A stretch of DNA of 64,000 nt from the NCBI RefSeq assembly GCF_004770105.1, contig NZ_RQEY01000010.1, positions 248,001 to 312,000 of the forward strand. The letters are read 5' to 3'. The stretch comes from Leptospira andrefontaineae. GTDB taxonomy: Bacteria; Spirochaetota; Leptospiria; Leptospirales; Leptospiraceae. Every line of letters begins with the position of its first letter. Positions within the stretch are counted from its first letter, which is position 1. The position numbers were made by a program, and so were the translations under genes. The notes under the pieces were generated by a model. It ran no database searches, was not told the DNA's origin, and saw nothing but the letters and a program-made list of their open reading frames with translations. Shown here in pieces: positions 9,407 through 18,041 of the stretch.

Positions 9407-9444
9407 GCTTGCCCTCCCCTTCTTACAAAATTAGATTTTGTCCC

Positions 9445-10203
9445 ATGCCCAAATCCAAAACAGCCGCGCCCAAAAAAATATTAGGGGGAGAAAATTCCAA
9501 GGCGGAAGAAGTGATCCAAGAAGTCCGAAAACTTTCCGATCCAAAGGCAGTAGAAATACTCTCCCGATTTTTCAAAACAGGAAAGGGGCAATATGGAGAA
9601 GGTGATCTTTTCCTAGGAATAAAAGTCCCACCCCTTCGAAAAATTTCCAAATTATACAAAGGGCTCCCGTTATCCGAACTTCAGAAAATCGTAAAATCAA
9701 AGTATCACGAAGAAAGACTTTTAGGATTTTTCATCCTCTGTGAGAAGTTCCAAAAAACTCCGGAAGAAGGCCGAAAAGAGCTGCATCTATTTTATTTAAA
9801 AAATTTAAAATATGTGAACAATTGGGACATCGTAGATTTAAGTTCCAGGGAATTGATCGGAGATTATCTTATAGATAAGGAAAGGGATATCTTATACAAG
9901 CTTCTTAAATCGAATAATCTATGGGAAAGAAGGGTCGCGATCATTTCCACTTATGCTTTTATTCGCAAAGGAGACTTTAAAGATACCTTAAAGATCTCTG
10001 AAAAACTCCTAACAGATAAAGAAGATCTTATTCATAAGGCAGTAGGCTGGATGTTAAGGGAAGTTGGTAATAGAAGTCTCAAACCTGAGACTGACTTTTT
10101 GGATAAACATGCACATAAAATGCCCAGGACAATGCTTAGATACGCGATCGAAAAGTTCCCAGCTAAGTTAAAGTCGAAATATATGAAGGCAGGCAAAGAA
10201 TAA
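9445..10203 (+). CDS. DNA alkylation repair protein (AlkD-like HEAT-repeat glycosylase)
   Basis: AlkD-type proteins remove bulky or charged alkylated bases with a HEAT-like alpha-helical scaffold. The sequence is all-helical with landmarks FKTGKGQYGEGDLFLGIKVPPLRK, YLKNLKYVNNWDIVDLSS (the conserved Trp-Asp pair used for base excision), LWERRVAIIST and HKAVGWMLREVG. I chose the ATG at 9445 because the upstream in-frame start at 9409 is a TTG lying only three bases beyond a TATAAT box. Length then is 252 residues, near the family norm of 230-240. Basic ends fit DNA binding. It is transcribed away from trhO. Confidence 0.88.
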   Translation: MPKSKTAAPKKILGGENSKAEEVIQEVRKLSDPKAVEILSRFFKTGKGQYGEGDLFLGIKVPPLRKISKLYKGLPLSELQKIVKSKYHEERLLGFFILCEKFQKTPEEGRKELHLFYLKNLKYVNNWDIVDLSSRELIGDYLIDKERDILYKLLKSNNLWERRVAIISTYAFIRKGDFKDTLKISEKLLTDKEDLIHKAVGWMLREVGNRSLKPETDFLDKHAHKMPRTMLRYAIEKFPAKLKSKYMKAGKE

Positions 10204-10382
10204 AAGACCTTTAATGCTATGCCGCACAGGTCACTTTGAATTCATGGAAGAAACGATAACTGAGCCTAAATCTTTCCTTTATGTTTAAGTAGGACCATTC
10301 TATAAAGATCCAAGCTCTTAGCCAGACAGGCATAATCGTGGGGATGACGTAAAAATTTACGCGAGTATCCCAGGAGCAATCT

Positions 10383-11915
10383 TTGAAACCCAAAAAAACA
10401 TTCCATGAACTCGGACTATCCGAGGACATCTTAAACGCAGTATCCGATCTTGGATTTACGGAACCTTCTTCCATTCAATCCGAAGCTATTCCACTCATTC
10501 TTTCCGGAAGAGACGTAATCGGTCATTCCCGTACAGGAACAGGTAAAACAGCAGCATTCGCAATTCCAAGTTTAGAAATATTGGAAGAAGGAGAACAGTC
10601 TCCACAAGTATTAGTACTCTGCCCAACCAGAGAATTGGTTGTCCAAGTCGCGGAAGAATATAGAAAATTAGGAAAATATAAAGAAGATTTCGAAGTAGCT
10701 GCAATCTATGGTGGAGATGATATCACCAAACAATTCAAGGCATTAAAAAGAAAACCACAAGTGATCGTTGGAACTCCAGGTAGGACCATGGATCATATGG
10801 ACAGAAAGACCCTGGCTCTAAGCGGGATCAAGATGGTGATCCTGGACGAAGCAGACGAAATGTTAGACATGGGATTTTTAGAGGATATGGAAATCATCCT
10901 CGCAAAAGTCCCCGAAGAAAGACAGACAATCCTATTCTCCGCTACTCTTTCTGCAAAGGTAATGGGAATCACTAAAAAATTCCAAGATTCTCCTAAGATC
11001 GTAGATGTCACAGGTGGAAAAGCGGACAGACCTAAGATCCAGCAGATCTATTTTGAAATGAGAGAAGGCCTAAAGTCAGAGGCATTAATCCGTCTATTAG
11101 AATTCCATACCCCAAAAGCTTCATTAGTATTTTGTAATACTAAGGTTAGAGTGGACGAAACAGTAGAATTTTTAAAATCCAAAGGAGTATTTTCCGAGGG
11201 ATTACACGGAGATCTTTCCCAAAACCAAAGGAACAAGGTGATGTCCGGATTCCGCTCTGGGCTTGTTACAGTTCTTGTAGCAACTGACGTAGCGGGAAGA
11301 GGAATTGATGTAAGCGATGTAGAAGCTGTAGTCAATTACGATATTCCAAGAGATTCTGAAGACTATGTACACCGTATCGGTAGAACAGGAAGAGCTGGAA
11401 GAAAAGGGCTCGCGCTCAGTTTTGTTTCTAATAAAGACTTCAGAACATTACGCAAGATCAGAGAAGACCACGAATTCGAAATGGAACTTGGAAAAGTCCC
11501 GGATATTTCAGAACTCACAGAAAAGAAATTTTTGGAATATTCTCATATAGTTAAAGAAGTCGCAGAAGAAGGGGATGTTTCCGAATATTCCAAACTTGTA
11601 AAGAAGCTCACCTCAGAAGGGGTCCCTGCAGAACGTTTAGCAGCAGCACTTTTCAAATTAGCTCTCGCAGAGAAGTCCGAAAAATTCGACTCAGGTGCGC
11701 GTTTCGACCAAGACCAAAGAGGTTTCCGAGAAAAAGAAGGTTCTTCTCGTAATGACCGTGATAGACGTTTTGGTGGAAAATCCAAACAAAAGGGAAAACG
11801 AGATCATAAGGATAAAAACCGAAACTCAAATCAATACCGTGGTGGCGGCGGCGGTGGAAGAAAAAGTTCCGGCTCCGGATCCGGCGGCCCTTCTCGCAAA
11901 AAAGGCAAACGTTAA
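10383..11915 (+). CDS. DEAD-box ATP-dependent RNA helicase
   Basis: Unwinds RNA, probably in ribosome assembly or cold adaptation. Motifs in order: Q motif near FTEPSSIQSEAIPLIL, Walker A RTGTGKT (about 50-56), PTRELVVQ, TPGR, DEAD at 155-158, SAT at 186-188, and HRIGRTGRAGRKG in the second RecA lobe. After residue 380 comes a helical linker, then a charged, Gly/Arg/Lys-rich tail with a GGGGGG run, expected to bind RNA. The start is a TTG, supported by AGGAG 7 bases upstream. The 178-base leader has the near-palindrome CGTAAAAATTTACG (10349-10362). Similar to the RhlE/CsdA group; exact orthology not decided. Confidence 0.92.
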   Translation: MKPKKTFHELGLSEDILNAVSDLGFTEPSSIQSEAIPLILSGRDVIGHSRTGTGKTAAFAIPSLEILEEGEQSPQVLVLCPTRELVVQVAEEYRKLGKYKEDFEVAAIYGGDDITKQFKALKRKPQVIVGTPGRTMDHMDRKTLALSGIKMVILDEADEMLDMGFLEDMEIILAKVPEERQTILFSATLSAKVMGITKKFQDSPKIVDVTGGKADRPKIQQIYFEMREGLKSEALIRLLEFHTPKASLVFCNTKVRVDETVEFLKSKGVFSEGLHGDLSQNQRNKVMSGFRSGLVTVLVATDVAGRGIDVSDVEAVVNYDIPRDSEDYVHRIGRTGRAGRKGLALSFVSNKDFRTLRKIREDHEFEMELGKVPDISELTEKKFLEYSHIVKEVAEEGDVSEYSKLVKKLTSEGVPAERLAAALFKLALAEKSEKFDSGARFDQDQRGFREKEGSSRNDRDRRFGGKSKQKGKRDHKDKNRNSNQYRGGGGGGRKSSGSGSGGPSRKKGKR

Positions 11916-11930
11916 TTCCTAAATTTTAAC

Positions 11931-11961
11931 AAAGGACCCCAGATTTGTCCGGGGTCCTTAT
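11931..11961 (+). terminator. Hairpin after the helicase gene
   Basis: AAGGACCCC (11932-11940) pairs with GGGGTCCTT (11951-11959) around a ten-base loop, 16 bases past the stop codon. The following T-run is poor, so termination strength is uncertain. Confidence 0.5.
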
Positions 11962-12026
11962 AAAATGGAAATTCTATCCTGGAATATGGTATCCTGAATT
12001 GTACCGAATTCCAAAAAGGAGTCAAA

Positions 12027-13379
12027 ATGGAATTTGCAATCGTATTACTCACCGGTCTTCTCATCGGCTTTGGCCTCGCCTTCTTCTTGGCAAAAGCACT
12101 CTATTCCAAAGAGTCTGGGATCAATCCGAATGAGCACGAAAAGTTAAAATTAGAAAGAGCGGGACTTCTCACCTCTGAACAAAGATCCAAAGAAAGGATC
12201 CTTCAGTTAGAAAAAGAGTTCAAAGAGAATTCTGAAAAAACAGAAAAGGCGATCGGATATTACCAAGCCATGAAAAAGGAATCTGATCTTTTGAAAGAAA
12301 GATTAGAGAACCAAAAAAAAGAATTCGAAGATCTAATGTCCAAGTTGGACGAGAAGTTCAAACATGCTGCCAATCAGGCCCTATTAGATAATTCCCAAAA
12401 ATTCAACCAACAAACTCATGAAAAAATGAATGATCTACTTCGTCCTTTTAAGGAAGAAATAGAAAAGTTCGGAGTTAAAGTAGAACTTTCTCATAAAGAG
12501 CATAAGGATGATACAGCAAACTTAAAGGCTCAGATCAATAATCTATTAGAAATGAATAAAACACTTTCTGAAGATGCTAAAAGTTTAGCATCGGCTCTGA
12601 AAGGAAACTCTAAGACCCAAGGGGATTGGGGAGAAGGAATACTCGAAAATATCCTCCAAAATAGCGGCTTAGTCAAAGGAAGAGAATATACCGCCCAAGA
12701 ATCCGTACAAACGGAGGATGGAAGATTGAGACCGGATATAGTAGTCAAACTACCTTCCGGAAAATCAATCGTTATAGATTCCAAGGTTTCCTTAACTGCA
12801 TACGTGGAGTATGCTTCCGCGGAATCAGAAGATATAAAAAAGGCGGCATTACAAAGACATCTCAAAAGTTTATACGAGCATGTATCCGGACTATATAAGA
12901 AAAATTATCAGTCTCTCTATGGCATAGAATCTTTGGACTTTGTGTTGATGTTCCTACCAGTGGAACCTTCTTATTATGAAGCAGTTCGTACAGATCCTAA
13001 TTTTTTAGAAGATGCTTACGCAAAAAACATTCTGATAGTTACTCCTTCTACCTTGATGGTTTCCTTGAAGATGGTGGCCAATCTTTGGAGAAAGGAAAAA
13101 CAAAACAAGAACTCGGAACAGATCGCAGAAGAATCCGGTAAGATGTATGATAAGATCGTAGAGATCGTCACCGCATTAGAAGTTTTAGGTAAATCTTTAG
13201 ACAAGTCCAAGGACAATTACGATGCGGTCCTAGGAAAATTAAAATCAGGCAGAGGAAATCTTTTAGGAAGAGCAGAGAATATTCGTAAACTTGGAGCGAA
13301 AGTACGTAAGTCCTTAGATTCTGCTTCTGAAGATTCCCAAGAGGATGCGGAAGAGACCTTGTTTTTAAATGGAGAATGA
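12027..13379 (+). CDS. rmuC: RmuC family DNA recombination protein
   Basis: A single N-terminal membrane helix (about 3-25) is followed by a long coiled coil (about 40-190). The conserved nuclease-like core of RmuC spans about 195-400: GDWGEGILENIL, LRPDIVVKLPSGKSIVIDSKVSL, and MFLPVEPSYYEA. RmuC limits inversions at short inverted repeats; the core has the PD-(D/E)XK-like fold. A strong AAGGAG lies 6-8 bases upstream of the ATG. The gene ends 7 bases before the convergent cyclase gene, with no visible terminator between them. Confidence 0.92.
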   Translation: MEFAIVLLTGLLIGFGLAFFLAKALYSKESGINPNEHEKLKLERAGLLTSEQRSKERILQLEKEFKENSEKTEKAIGYYQAMKKESDLLKERLENQKKEFEDLMSKLDEKFKHAANQALLDNSQKFNQQTHEKMNDLLRPFKEEIEKFGVKVELSHKEHKDDTANLKAQINNLLEMNKTLSEDAKSLASALKGNSKTQGDWGEGILENILQNSGLVKGREYTAQESVQTEDGRLRPDIVVKLPSGKSIVIDSKVSLTAYVEYASAESEDIKKAALQRHLKSLYEHVSGLYKKNYQSLYGIESLDFVLMFLPVEPSYYEAVRTDPNFLEDAYAKNILIVTPSTLMVSLKMVANLWRKEKQNKNSEQIAEESGKMYDKIVEIVTALEVLGKSLDKSKDNYDAVLGKLKSGRGNLLGRAENIRKLGAKVRKSLDSASEDSQEDAEETLFLNGE

Positions 13380-13386
13380 TCTAATG

Positions 13387-15468
13387 TTAAGCTAGATCCG
13401 GACCGGGCTGCACTTTTACAGCGGAAGAGTAAATTTGTTCCGTGCAACGTTTTAAGTATAAGTTCGCGGCCCTGTCTCCGGAATAGATCCGCAAAGCCTC
13501 TCTGAAAGATTCTCCCGAGTCCAAATATTTCCCGTAATAATACAACTCCACTCCCCTTTCAAAATTACTTTTGGATTTCAGGAATGCTTCTTTTTCCGTT
13601 TTACTCAAATGATCTCCGAGTTCATAGATTGTTCTATGTGCTTCCTTTCCTCTAAACTTAAGTTTGTCCAATTTACGAAGTAAAAAAGTGTCCGGAGATT
13701 TTAGTTTAGAATAAGTATCCTCACTGATCAATATGCTAGAACCGTAATATTTATTCAAAGCCTCTAACTTAGAAGCAAGATGGACTGCATCAGAGATTAC
13801 AGTACTTTCCATACGATCTCCGGAGCCCACAAGACCCATCATCAAAGAACCGGTATGTATCCCTATTCCGACTCCGATCGCACGATTTCCTTGGTCCATT
13901 CTTCTTTGATTATATTCTAAAATACGATTTTGCATGGAGATTGCGGCATTTACTGCATCATCGGAACTTTCCGGGAAGAGAGCCATGATCGCATCTCCAA
14001 AATACTTATCCACAAAACCGTGATTGGAATGGATAAGAGGCTCCATCTCTGAAATATATGAATTTAATAATTCAAAACTTTCCTTGGAATCCAGACTTTC
14101 CGAAATTTCAGTAAATGACCGAATATCCGCGAACAGGATGGTCATCTCCTTCTTGATCTGGTCCCCAGGTCTCATATCTTCCAGCTTTCCTTTTCCTAAA
14201 AATTCCAAAAAGCTGATAGGAACAAATCTGCTGTAGGTTTCGTTCAAACGTTGAAGGCGATCTGAAAGTTTTTCCTTCTCCCTATAAAGATCTCTGTATC
14301 TGGAAGAAAGAATGAATGTCTGGGTAAGAATTGCTACAAACAAGCCGATCGGAATAATAAACCTTGCGAATATGATCTGTCTAGCGGCAAGCATATCAAA
14401 GATGCCGGCCAGGATCAAAGCTAAGATCGCAAATCCAATAACAAGAGAATATTGTTCTTTGTGGAAAATCGCCCTAAAAAGTACCACAATTGCAAATGCC
14501 ACACCCGTTAAAAAGACCATCTGATAGTAAGGGACAGGTATAGAAGCTAAAGGAAAAGGAAAGAGTGTGGTTAATGAAAATGCAACGGCTATCAGATAAA
14601 ATAATAACATCCATTTTCGTGGAAAATAGGCCGGAAAAGAATGCCTTAGAAAATGAAGTCCCAAAGGTAAGGCAGCATACATGGTGAGATATTCCAAATT
14701 CATGGAAAGGGGATACTCTACCCAAGGAAAATAGAATTGGATCAGTTTTTCCTCAGTAACGAATATACGAAGGAATAAACAAAAACAGAATAATGCAAAT
14801 ATTAGAGGAGTTCGGTCCTGTCTTCTTAGAAAGAAAAGACCAAGATGATAGATGGTGGACATGAAAAAAAGTCCGGACAGGAAAAGATCCCAATCCCTAA
14901 GTATTAGAGTTTCTTTATAAAGTGCCTGTGCATCGCCAAAACGGATATCGAACCAAAGCCCGGTCAACCTATGATGAAAATTAGAAATTTTGAAACTAAT
15001 ATCCACTTCCTTTGTGGACTCGTCCCATTCATAATAAACCGGTCTATTATCAGGAACACTTGTCTCAAAACTAGTCCCAGGTTCTCCAGAACTACCCGCA
15101 GAAACACCATTGATCAAAATTTCAAAAGCAGTTGCCTGGTGTTTGGAATAGATCGCCAAACGCCCAAACTTTTCCGGAAGAAGTATTTTTAATTTAAGAA
15201 GTGCGTAACCTGTGCCTGGCCAGACTCCTGGAATTTTACGAAATTCTGGATTCTTTTCAGAATGAAGATCAGACTGAAATGTATTCGGAAAAAAAGACCA
15301 ATCTCCCTGTAAATTGAGCGTCGGGTTGGACCTATAATCCCAATGGGTTAAATCTAAGATCCCTTTTTGAGCAACCGGTGCATCCGCGGATGAGCAAGAA
15401 ACTAAGAAGATACAGAAAATTATAGAAAGTAAATATTGAGATCGGAAAACTGTCGGCTCAGAGTCCAT
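13387..15468 (-). CDS. Membrane class III adenylate/guanylate cyclase with 7TM DISM-like sensor
   Basis: An N-terminal lipoprotein-like signal ends FLVSC. A periplasmic beta-sandwich (about 40-190, LNLQGDWSFFP, ALLKLKILLPE, LAIYSKHQATAFEILINGVSAG) is followed by seven membrane helices (about 200-400), the 7TMR-DISM layout, then a short coiled coil and a class III cyclase domain (about 445-620). Metal-binding aspartates are in LFADIRSFT and KYFGDAIMALF; Lys and Asp at the purine-selective positions suggest ATP. The usual Asn and Arg of the VNLAxRLE motif are His and Lys here (AVHLASKLE, about 565-572). The last 60 residues form a TPR-like helix pair. ATG at 15468 is preferred to a GTG at 15480. 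Confidence 0.88.
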   Translation of the reverse strand: MDSEPTVFRSQYLLSIIFCIFLVSCSSADAPVAQKGILDLTHWDYRSNPTLNLQGDWSFFPNTFQSDLHSEKNPEFRKIPGVWPGTGYALLKLKILLPEKFGRLAIYSKHQATAFEILINGVSAGSSGEPGTSFETSVPDNRPVYYEWDESTKEVDISFKISNFHHRLTGLWFDIRFGDAQALYKETLILRDWDLFLSGLFFMSTIYHLGLFFLRRQDRTPLIFALFCFCLFLRIFVTEEKLIQFYFPWVEYPLSMNLEYLTMYAALPLGLHFLRHSFPAYFPRKWMLLFYLIAVAFSLTTLFPFPLASIPVPYYQMVFLTGVAFAIVVLFRAIFHKEQYSLVIGFAILALILAGIFDMLAARQIIFARFIIPIGLFVAILTQTFILSSRYRDLYREKEKLSDRLQRLNETYSRFVPISFLEFLGKGKLEDMRPGDQIKKEMTILFADIRSFTEISESLDSKESFELLNSYISEMEPLIHSNHGFVDKYFGDAIMALFPESSDDAVNAAISMQNRILEYNQRRMDQGNRAIGVGIGIHTGSLMMGLVGSGDRMESTVISDAVHLASKLEALNKYYGSSILISEDTYSKLKSPDTFLLRKLDKLKFRGKEAHRTIYELGDHLSKTEKEAFLKSKSNFERGVELYYYGKYLDSGESFREALRIYSGDRAANLYLKRCTEQIYSSAVKVQPGPDLA

Positions 15469-15572
15469 TGTTTTAATCACTCATTGATCTATGGAAACGA
15501 CGCCTTTGTCAAGATAATATGAATTCCCTTTTTTTTCTTTACCCTTTTCAGTAGAAAACTAACGTAATTCAA

Positions 15573-16541
15573 ATGTTTCGAAACCGTTTCAAAATATCTG
15601 TAATTCTCTTAACCTTGTTTGGTATTCTCATAAACTGCGGAGATAGTTTAAGAGGCAAGCCTACACCAGCGATCCCGGAACTGGCAGGTTTTTATGTGAA
15701 TGAAAGATCCAAAGAATGGCTCCAAGACGGAAAGATCAAAATACAAACTCTTTGGATCCGACGTACTGCAAAAGGAGAGATGGAATTCAACCATCAAATA
15801 TTAACAAGACTCCAATTCAGCGTGAGCGAAAACAGAGACGAATTAAAGGTTAAATCAGGAAAACTTCTGACAAGCGATAGAGAACTTTTATTTTTCGAAA
15901 CAAATGGCAAAGAGTTCCATCGCAATTATCACGGCCTAAATACGAAAGATCCTAAAAGCTGGGCAGTCCGTTCCTTCGGACCATTTATGAAAGTAAAAGA
16001 TTTCAACAAATTAATAGGAGAAGGAACCGGAAGATCTGCTGAGCTTGCTCAGGACAAAAACTCGATCGTATTTTCTAACGGAGACATTTACAGAAGGATA
16101 GGAAATCCTCTCTTGGGTAGGATCTCCATCAATCTAGGAAAATTCAGAAAAACCATAGATAACGAAATTGCAGGAGTAATATTATTTCCTTTAGATGCAG
16201 AATCATTTCCCCAAACAGAAGGAAAACAAAACTTCTTCGCGCTATTTTCCACAACAGACAATGTCGCTGTGGGAACGCCGATCAAGATTGCGGAATTTCC
16301 AGGCCAGGTCCAAGAAGTTTTCGAACATGTGGCAGTGGTGGAATTGAACAAAATGAAACCGGGGATTTCAACACCTAGTATCCAAAATTTCTCTCCTCTA
16401 ATTTTAGATGGGGTTGTGGATTCTAAAACAATTTCTCAAAAAGAAAGTACCGACGAACTGATCCGAAGACTAAAGCAGGATCCGAACGTTTCTAAAGAGG
16501 AACTGATCCGGGAACTTGAAAAACTTAAGAACAAAGAGTAA
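15573..16541 (+). CDS. Hypothetical lipoprotein
   Basis: I do not recognise a family. The signal MFRNRFKISVILLTLFGILINC gives a lipobox ILINC with Cys22. The mature part of 300 residues has an early stretch ELAGFYVNERSKEWLQDGKI that suggests a lipocalin- or WD-like strand, a middle part with alternating hydrophobic strands including GVILFPLDAESFPQ and TPIKIAEFPGQVQEVFEHVAVVEL, and a charged C-terminal helix (about 285-322). It diverges from the cyclase gene with a 104-base gap and converges with the MarR operon. Probably an outer-membrane-attached protein, by analogy with other spirochaetal lipoproteins. Confidence 0.75.
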   Translation: MFRNRFKISVILLTLFGILINCGDSLRGKPTPAIPELAGFYVNERSKEWLQDGKIKIQTLWIRRTAKGEMEFNHQILTRLQFSVSENRDELKVKSGKLLTSDRELLFFETNGKEFHRNYHGLNTKDPKSWAVRSFGPFMKVKDFNKLIGEGTGRSAELAQDKNSIVFSNGDIYRRIGNPLLGRISINLGKFRKTIDNEIAGVILFPLDAESFPQTEGKQNFFALFSTTDNVAVGTPIKIAEFPGQVQEVFEHVAVVELNKMKPGISTPSIQNFSPLILDGVVDSKTISQKESTDELIRRLKQDPNVSKEELIRELEKLKNKE

Positions 16542-16575
16542 TCCGTCCGACAACTTCGAGCATGAGCGATTCTTA

Positions 16576-16610
16576 AGATACTTTTCCGGATTATTTCCGG
16601 GAAAGTATCT
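16576..16610. terminator. Long hairpin between convergent genes
   Basis: AGATACTTTTCCGG (16576-16589) pairs with CCGGGAAAGTATCT (16597-16610) with one G-T wobble and a 7-base loop. It overlaps the last codons of the marR-like gene and lies 34 bases beyond the lipoprotein stop. No clear T-run on either strand. Confidence 0.4.
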
Positions 16611-17040
16611 GCAGTCCGCCAACCATATCTTTTCTTTTTCCACCCAAAATGGAAAAGAAGTCCTCATCAAAATCTTCCACTACTTTGACCGCTTGTTTCA
16701 GGACTTTCTGTCCTTCCGAAGTGGTCTTTACTAATTTTGCACGAGTATCAGTTTCATGAGAGATACGTTTGACTAACTTTTTTGATTCGAGAGTTCTAAG
16801 CACGGTAGAAGTAGTCATAGGATCCGTTTTAGCTCTGTCAGCAATTTTGATCTGAGTGGTCTCTTCTTCATGGAGTTCCAACCAATGCGTTACTGCCAGA
16901 AGAACAAACTGAGCATGGGTAAGATCCAAAGGTTCTAAAACCTTTCGGATCTCCCTCTGCCAAAGATTTGTGACCTGCCATAACAAAAATCCAGGACTAT
17001 CGTCGGATTTATCGTATCTGAATATTTTGTCCTTCGACAC
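16591..17040 (-). CDS. MarR family transcriptional regulator
   Basis: A winged-helix repressor of 149 residues. Family marks are LEPLDLTHAQFVLLAVTHWL (dimer and helix-2 region), IKIADRAKTDPMTTSTVLRTLESKKLVKR (recognition helix and wing entry) and the wing SHETDTRAKLVKTTSEGQKVL. It is the third gene of an operon with the SRPBCC and EVE genes and overlaps the EVE gene by 32 bases. The operon leader carries three copies of an AATAAGTATACTTATT-like palindrome, the right size and symmetry for a MarR dimer, so the protein is likely autoregulatory. The inducer is unknown. Confidence 0.9.
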   Translation of the reverse strand: MSKDKIFRYDKSDDSPGFLLWQVTNLWQREIRKVLEPLDLTHAQFVLLAVTHWLELHEEETTQIKIADRAKTDPMTTSTVLRTLESKKLVKRISHETDTRAKLVKTTSEGQKVLKQAVKVVEDFDEDFFSILGGKRKDMVGGLQILSRK

Positions 17041-17458
17041 TTCTTCCCATCCTTTCGGATATTAGTTCGAAATCTTTCGAACCGATTTCCAGAAAACCAA
17101 ACCGAAACGGAAAGCCCCAGGATTTTTTATTTTTGATAAAATCCAAAGAATCAACCAAAGGTAAAATATCCGCTTCCTGAGTAGGATAATATTTAACATT
17201 CCTTCTGAAAGGACAGAAATCCGCGCTCATTTGGAAAGAATAGATAGAATCATCCTCTACCTGTCCAAGCGAAGTGAATTTTCGATAAGGAGTTTTAGAT
17301 CCGAAGTTTTCTTTAGAAGAATACACCAAAACCCAATCCCCTTTTTTCATTCTTGCGAGAGGCGCCTTTTTTCCATGACAGGCTTGGACAATCCCTTGAG
17401 ACGTTCCTATAGTAGAATGCTCTTTGGAAGCAACAACGATCCAATATTTCGAGCTCAT
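17009..17458 (-). CDS. EVE domain protein
   Basis: EVE domains are PUA-like folds that bind modified bases in DNA or RNA. The sequence starts YWIVVASKEHSTIG and continues QACHGKKAPLARMKKGDWVLVYSSKENFGSKTPYRKFTSLGQV, the usual EVE opening with a Gly-Asp-Trp turn and an aromatic pocket, and ends with SWGFPFRFGFLEIGSKDF. Length of 149 residues is the full EVE domain with nothing fused. It shares ATGA with the upstream SRPBCC gene and overlaps marR downstream, so it is translationally coupled to both. Which base it reads is unknown. Confidence 0.88.
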   Translation of the reverse strand: MSSKYWIVVASKEHSTIGTSQGIVQACHGKKAPLARMKKGDWVLVYSSKENFGSKTPYRKFTSLGQVEDDSIYSFQMSADFCPFRRNVKYYPTQEADILPLVDSLDFIKNKKSWGFPFRFGFLEIGSKDFELISERMGRSVEGQNIQIR

Positions 17459-17880
17459 CCGATTTCCTTCCTGACCAATTCGGAAAATCTACGGATCTCC
17501 TCTTCCATTCCTTTTGCCTGTTCTTCTCCCAGGATTTTTTTCCAAAGAAATCCTAGAGGCCCGGAAATACTCAGCTCCACCTTGATCTCAGTTCCGTCTT
17601 GGTTCGGCTTAAAAAAATGTATAAATTTCATTTTGGCCCCAGGAAGGTAGGTCACGTCCCCGAATACGAATGGTTTCTCAGATTCGGTGATCAAGACCTT
17701 GCAAGCAAATCCTCCGCGAGGTTTCAATACGAATTCCTTACCTACGGAAACTTCTCCTTCTATCTTAGTCCATTCTATATCAGAATCCCATTTGGACCAA
17801 TTGGACACGTCCGATCTTGCTTCCCAAAGTGATTTTGGGTCGATTCCTTTTACAGTTGTACTATATTCATACTTCCACAT
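17455..17880 (-). CDS. SRPBCC (START/Bet v1-like) family protein
   Basis: A 141-residue helix-grip protein. It opens with WKYEYSTTVKGIDPKSLWEARSDVSNWSKWDSDIEWTKIEGEVSVGKEFVLKPRG, the typical first strand, helix and WxKWD turn of polyketide cyclase/START-like proteins, and ends with a long helix GMEEEIRRFSELVRKEIG. Members bind hydrophobic ligands in a central cavity or act as co-chaperones. It leads the SRPBCC-EVE-MarR operon. GGAGG lies 6 bases upstream of the ATG, immediately after the 28-base operator palindrome. Expression is probably repressed by the MarR protein of the same operon. Confidence 0.85.
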   Translation of the reverse strand: MWKYEYSTTVKGIDPKSLWEARSDVSNWSKWDSDIEWTKIEGEVSVGKEFVLKPRGGFACKVLITESEKPFVFGDVTYLPGAKMKFIHFFKPNQDGTEIKVELSISGPLGFLWKKILGEEQAKGMEEEIRRFSELVRKEIG

Positions 17881-17889
17881 CTGATTCCT

Positions 17890-17973
17890 CCAGATAATAA
17901 GTATACTTATTATCTGGATCCCTTATATAATAAGTGCACATATTATGCAAGCAATATAATAAGCACACTTACT
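17890..17973. promoter_or_regulatory. Three tandem MarR-type operators
   Basis: Site 1 (17890-17917) is a perfect 28-base palindrome with halves CCAGATAATAAGTA and TACTTATTATCTGG. Site 2 (17927-17946) is ATAATAAGTG followed by CACATATTAT, one mismatch from perfect. Site 3 (17958-17973) reads AATAAGCACACTTACT. Centres are 33 and 29 bases apart, close to three helical turns. Site 1 lies directly before the ribosome binding site of the first gene of an operon that encodes a MarR protein. Confidence 0.75.
17924..17954 (-). promoter_or_regulatory. Candidate promoter of the SRPBCC-EVE-marR operon
   Basis: On the minus strand TTGCTT (17949-17954) is followed, after 17 to 19 bases, by an A/T-rich -10 region (ATTATA or TATATA, 17924-17931). 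Operator 2 covers the spacer and part of the -10 box, which fits direct repression. Confidence 0.45.
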
Positions 17974-17982
17974 ATATTGGAG

Positions 17983-18010
17983 ATAAAAAAAACGCCTCCA
18001 AATGGAGGCG
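17983..18010 (-). terminator. Rho-independent terminator after the lipase gene
   Basis: CGCCTCCA (17993-18000) pairs perfectly with TGGAGGCG (18003-18010) around two bases. On the minus strand a run of eight Ts follows. It separates the lipase from the MarR operon. Confidence 0.85.
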
Positions 18011-18041
18011 CATTCTATTTTACGAGATCGAAACTGGCTTC

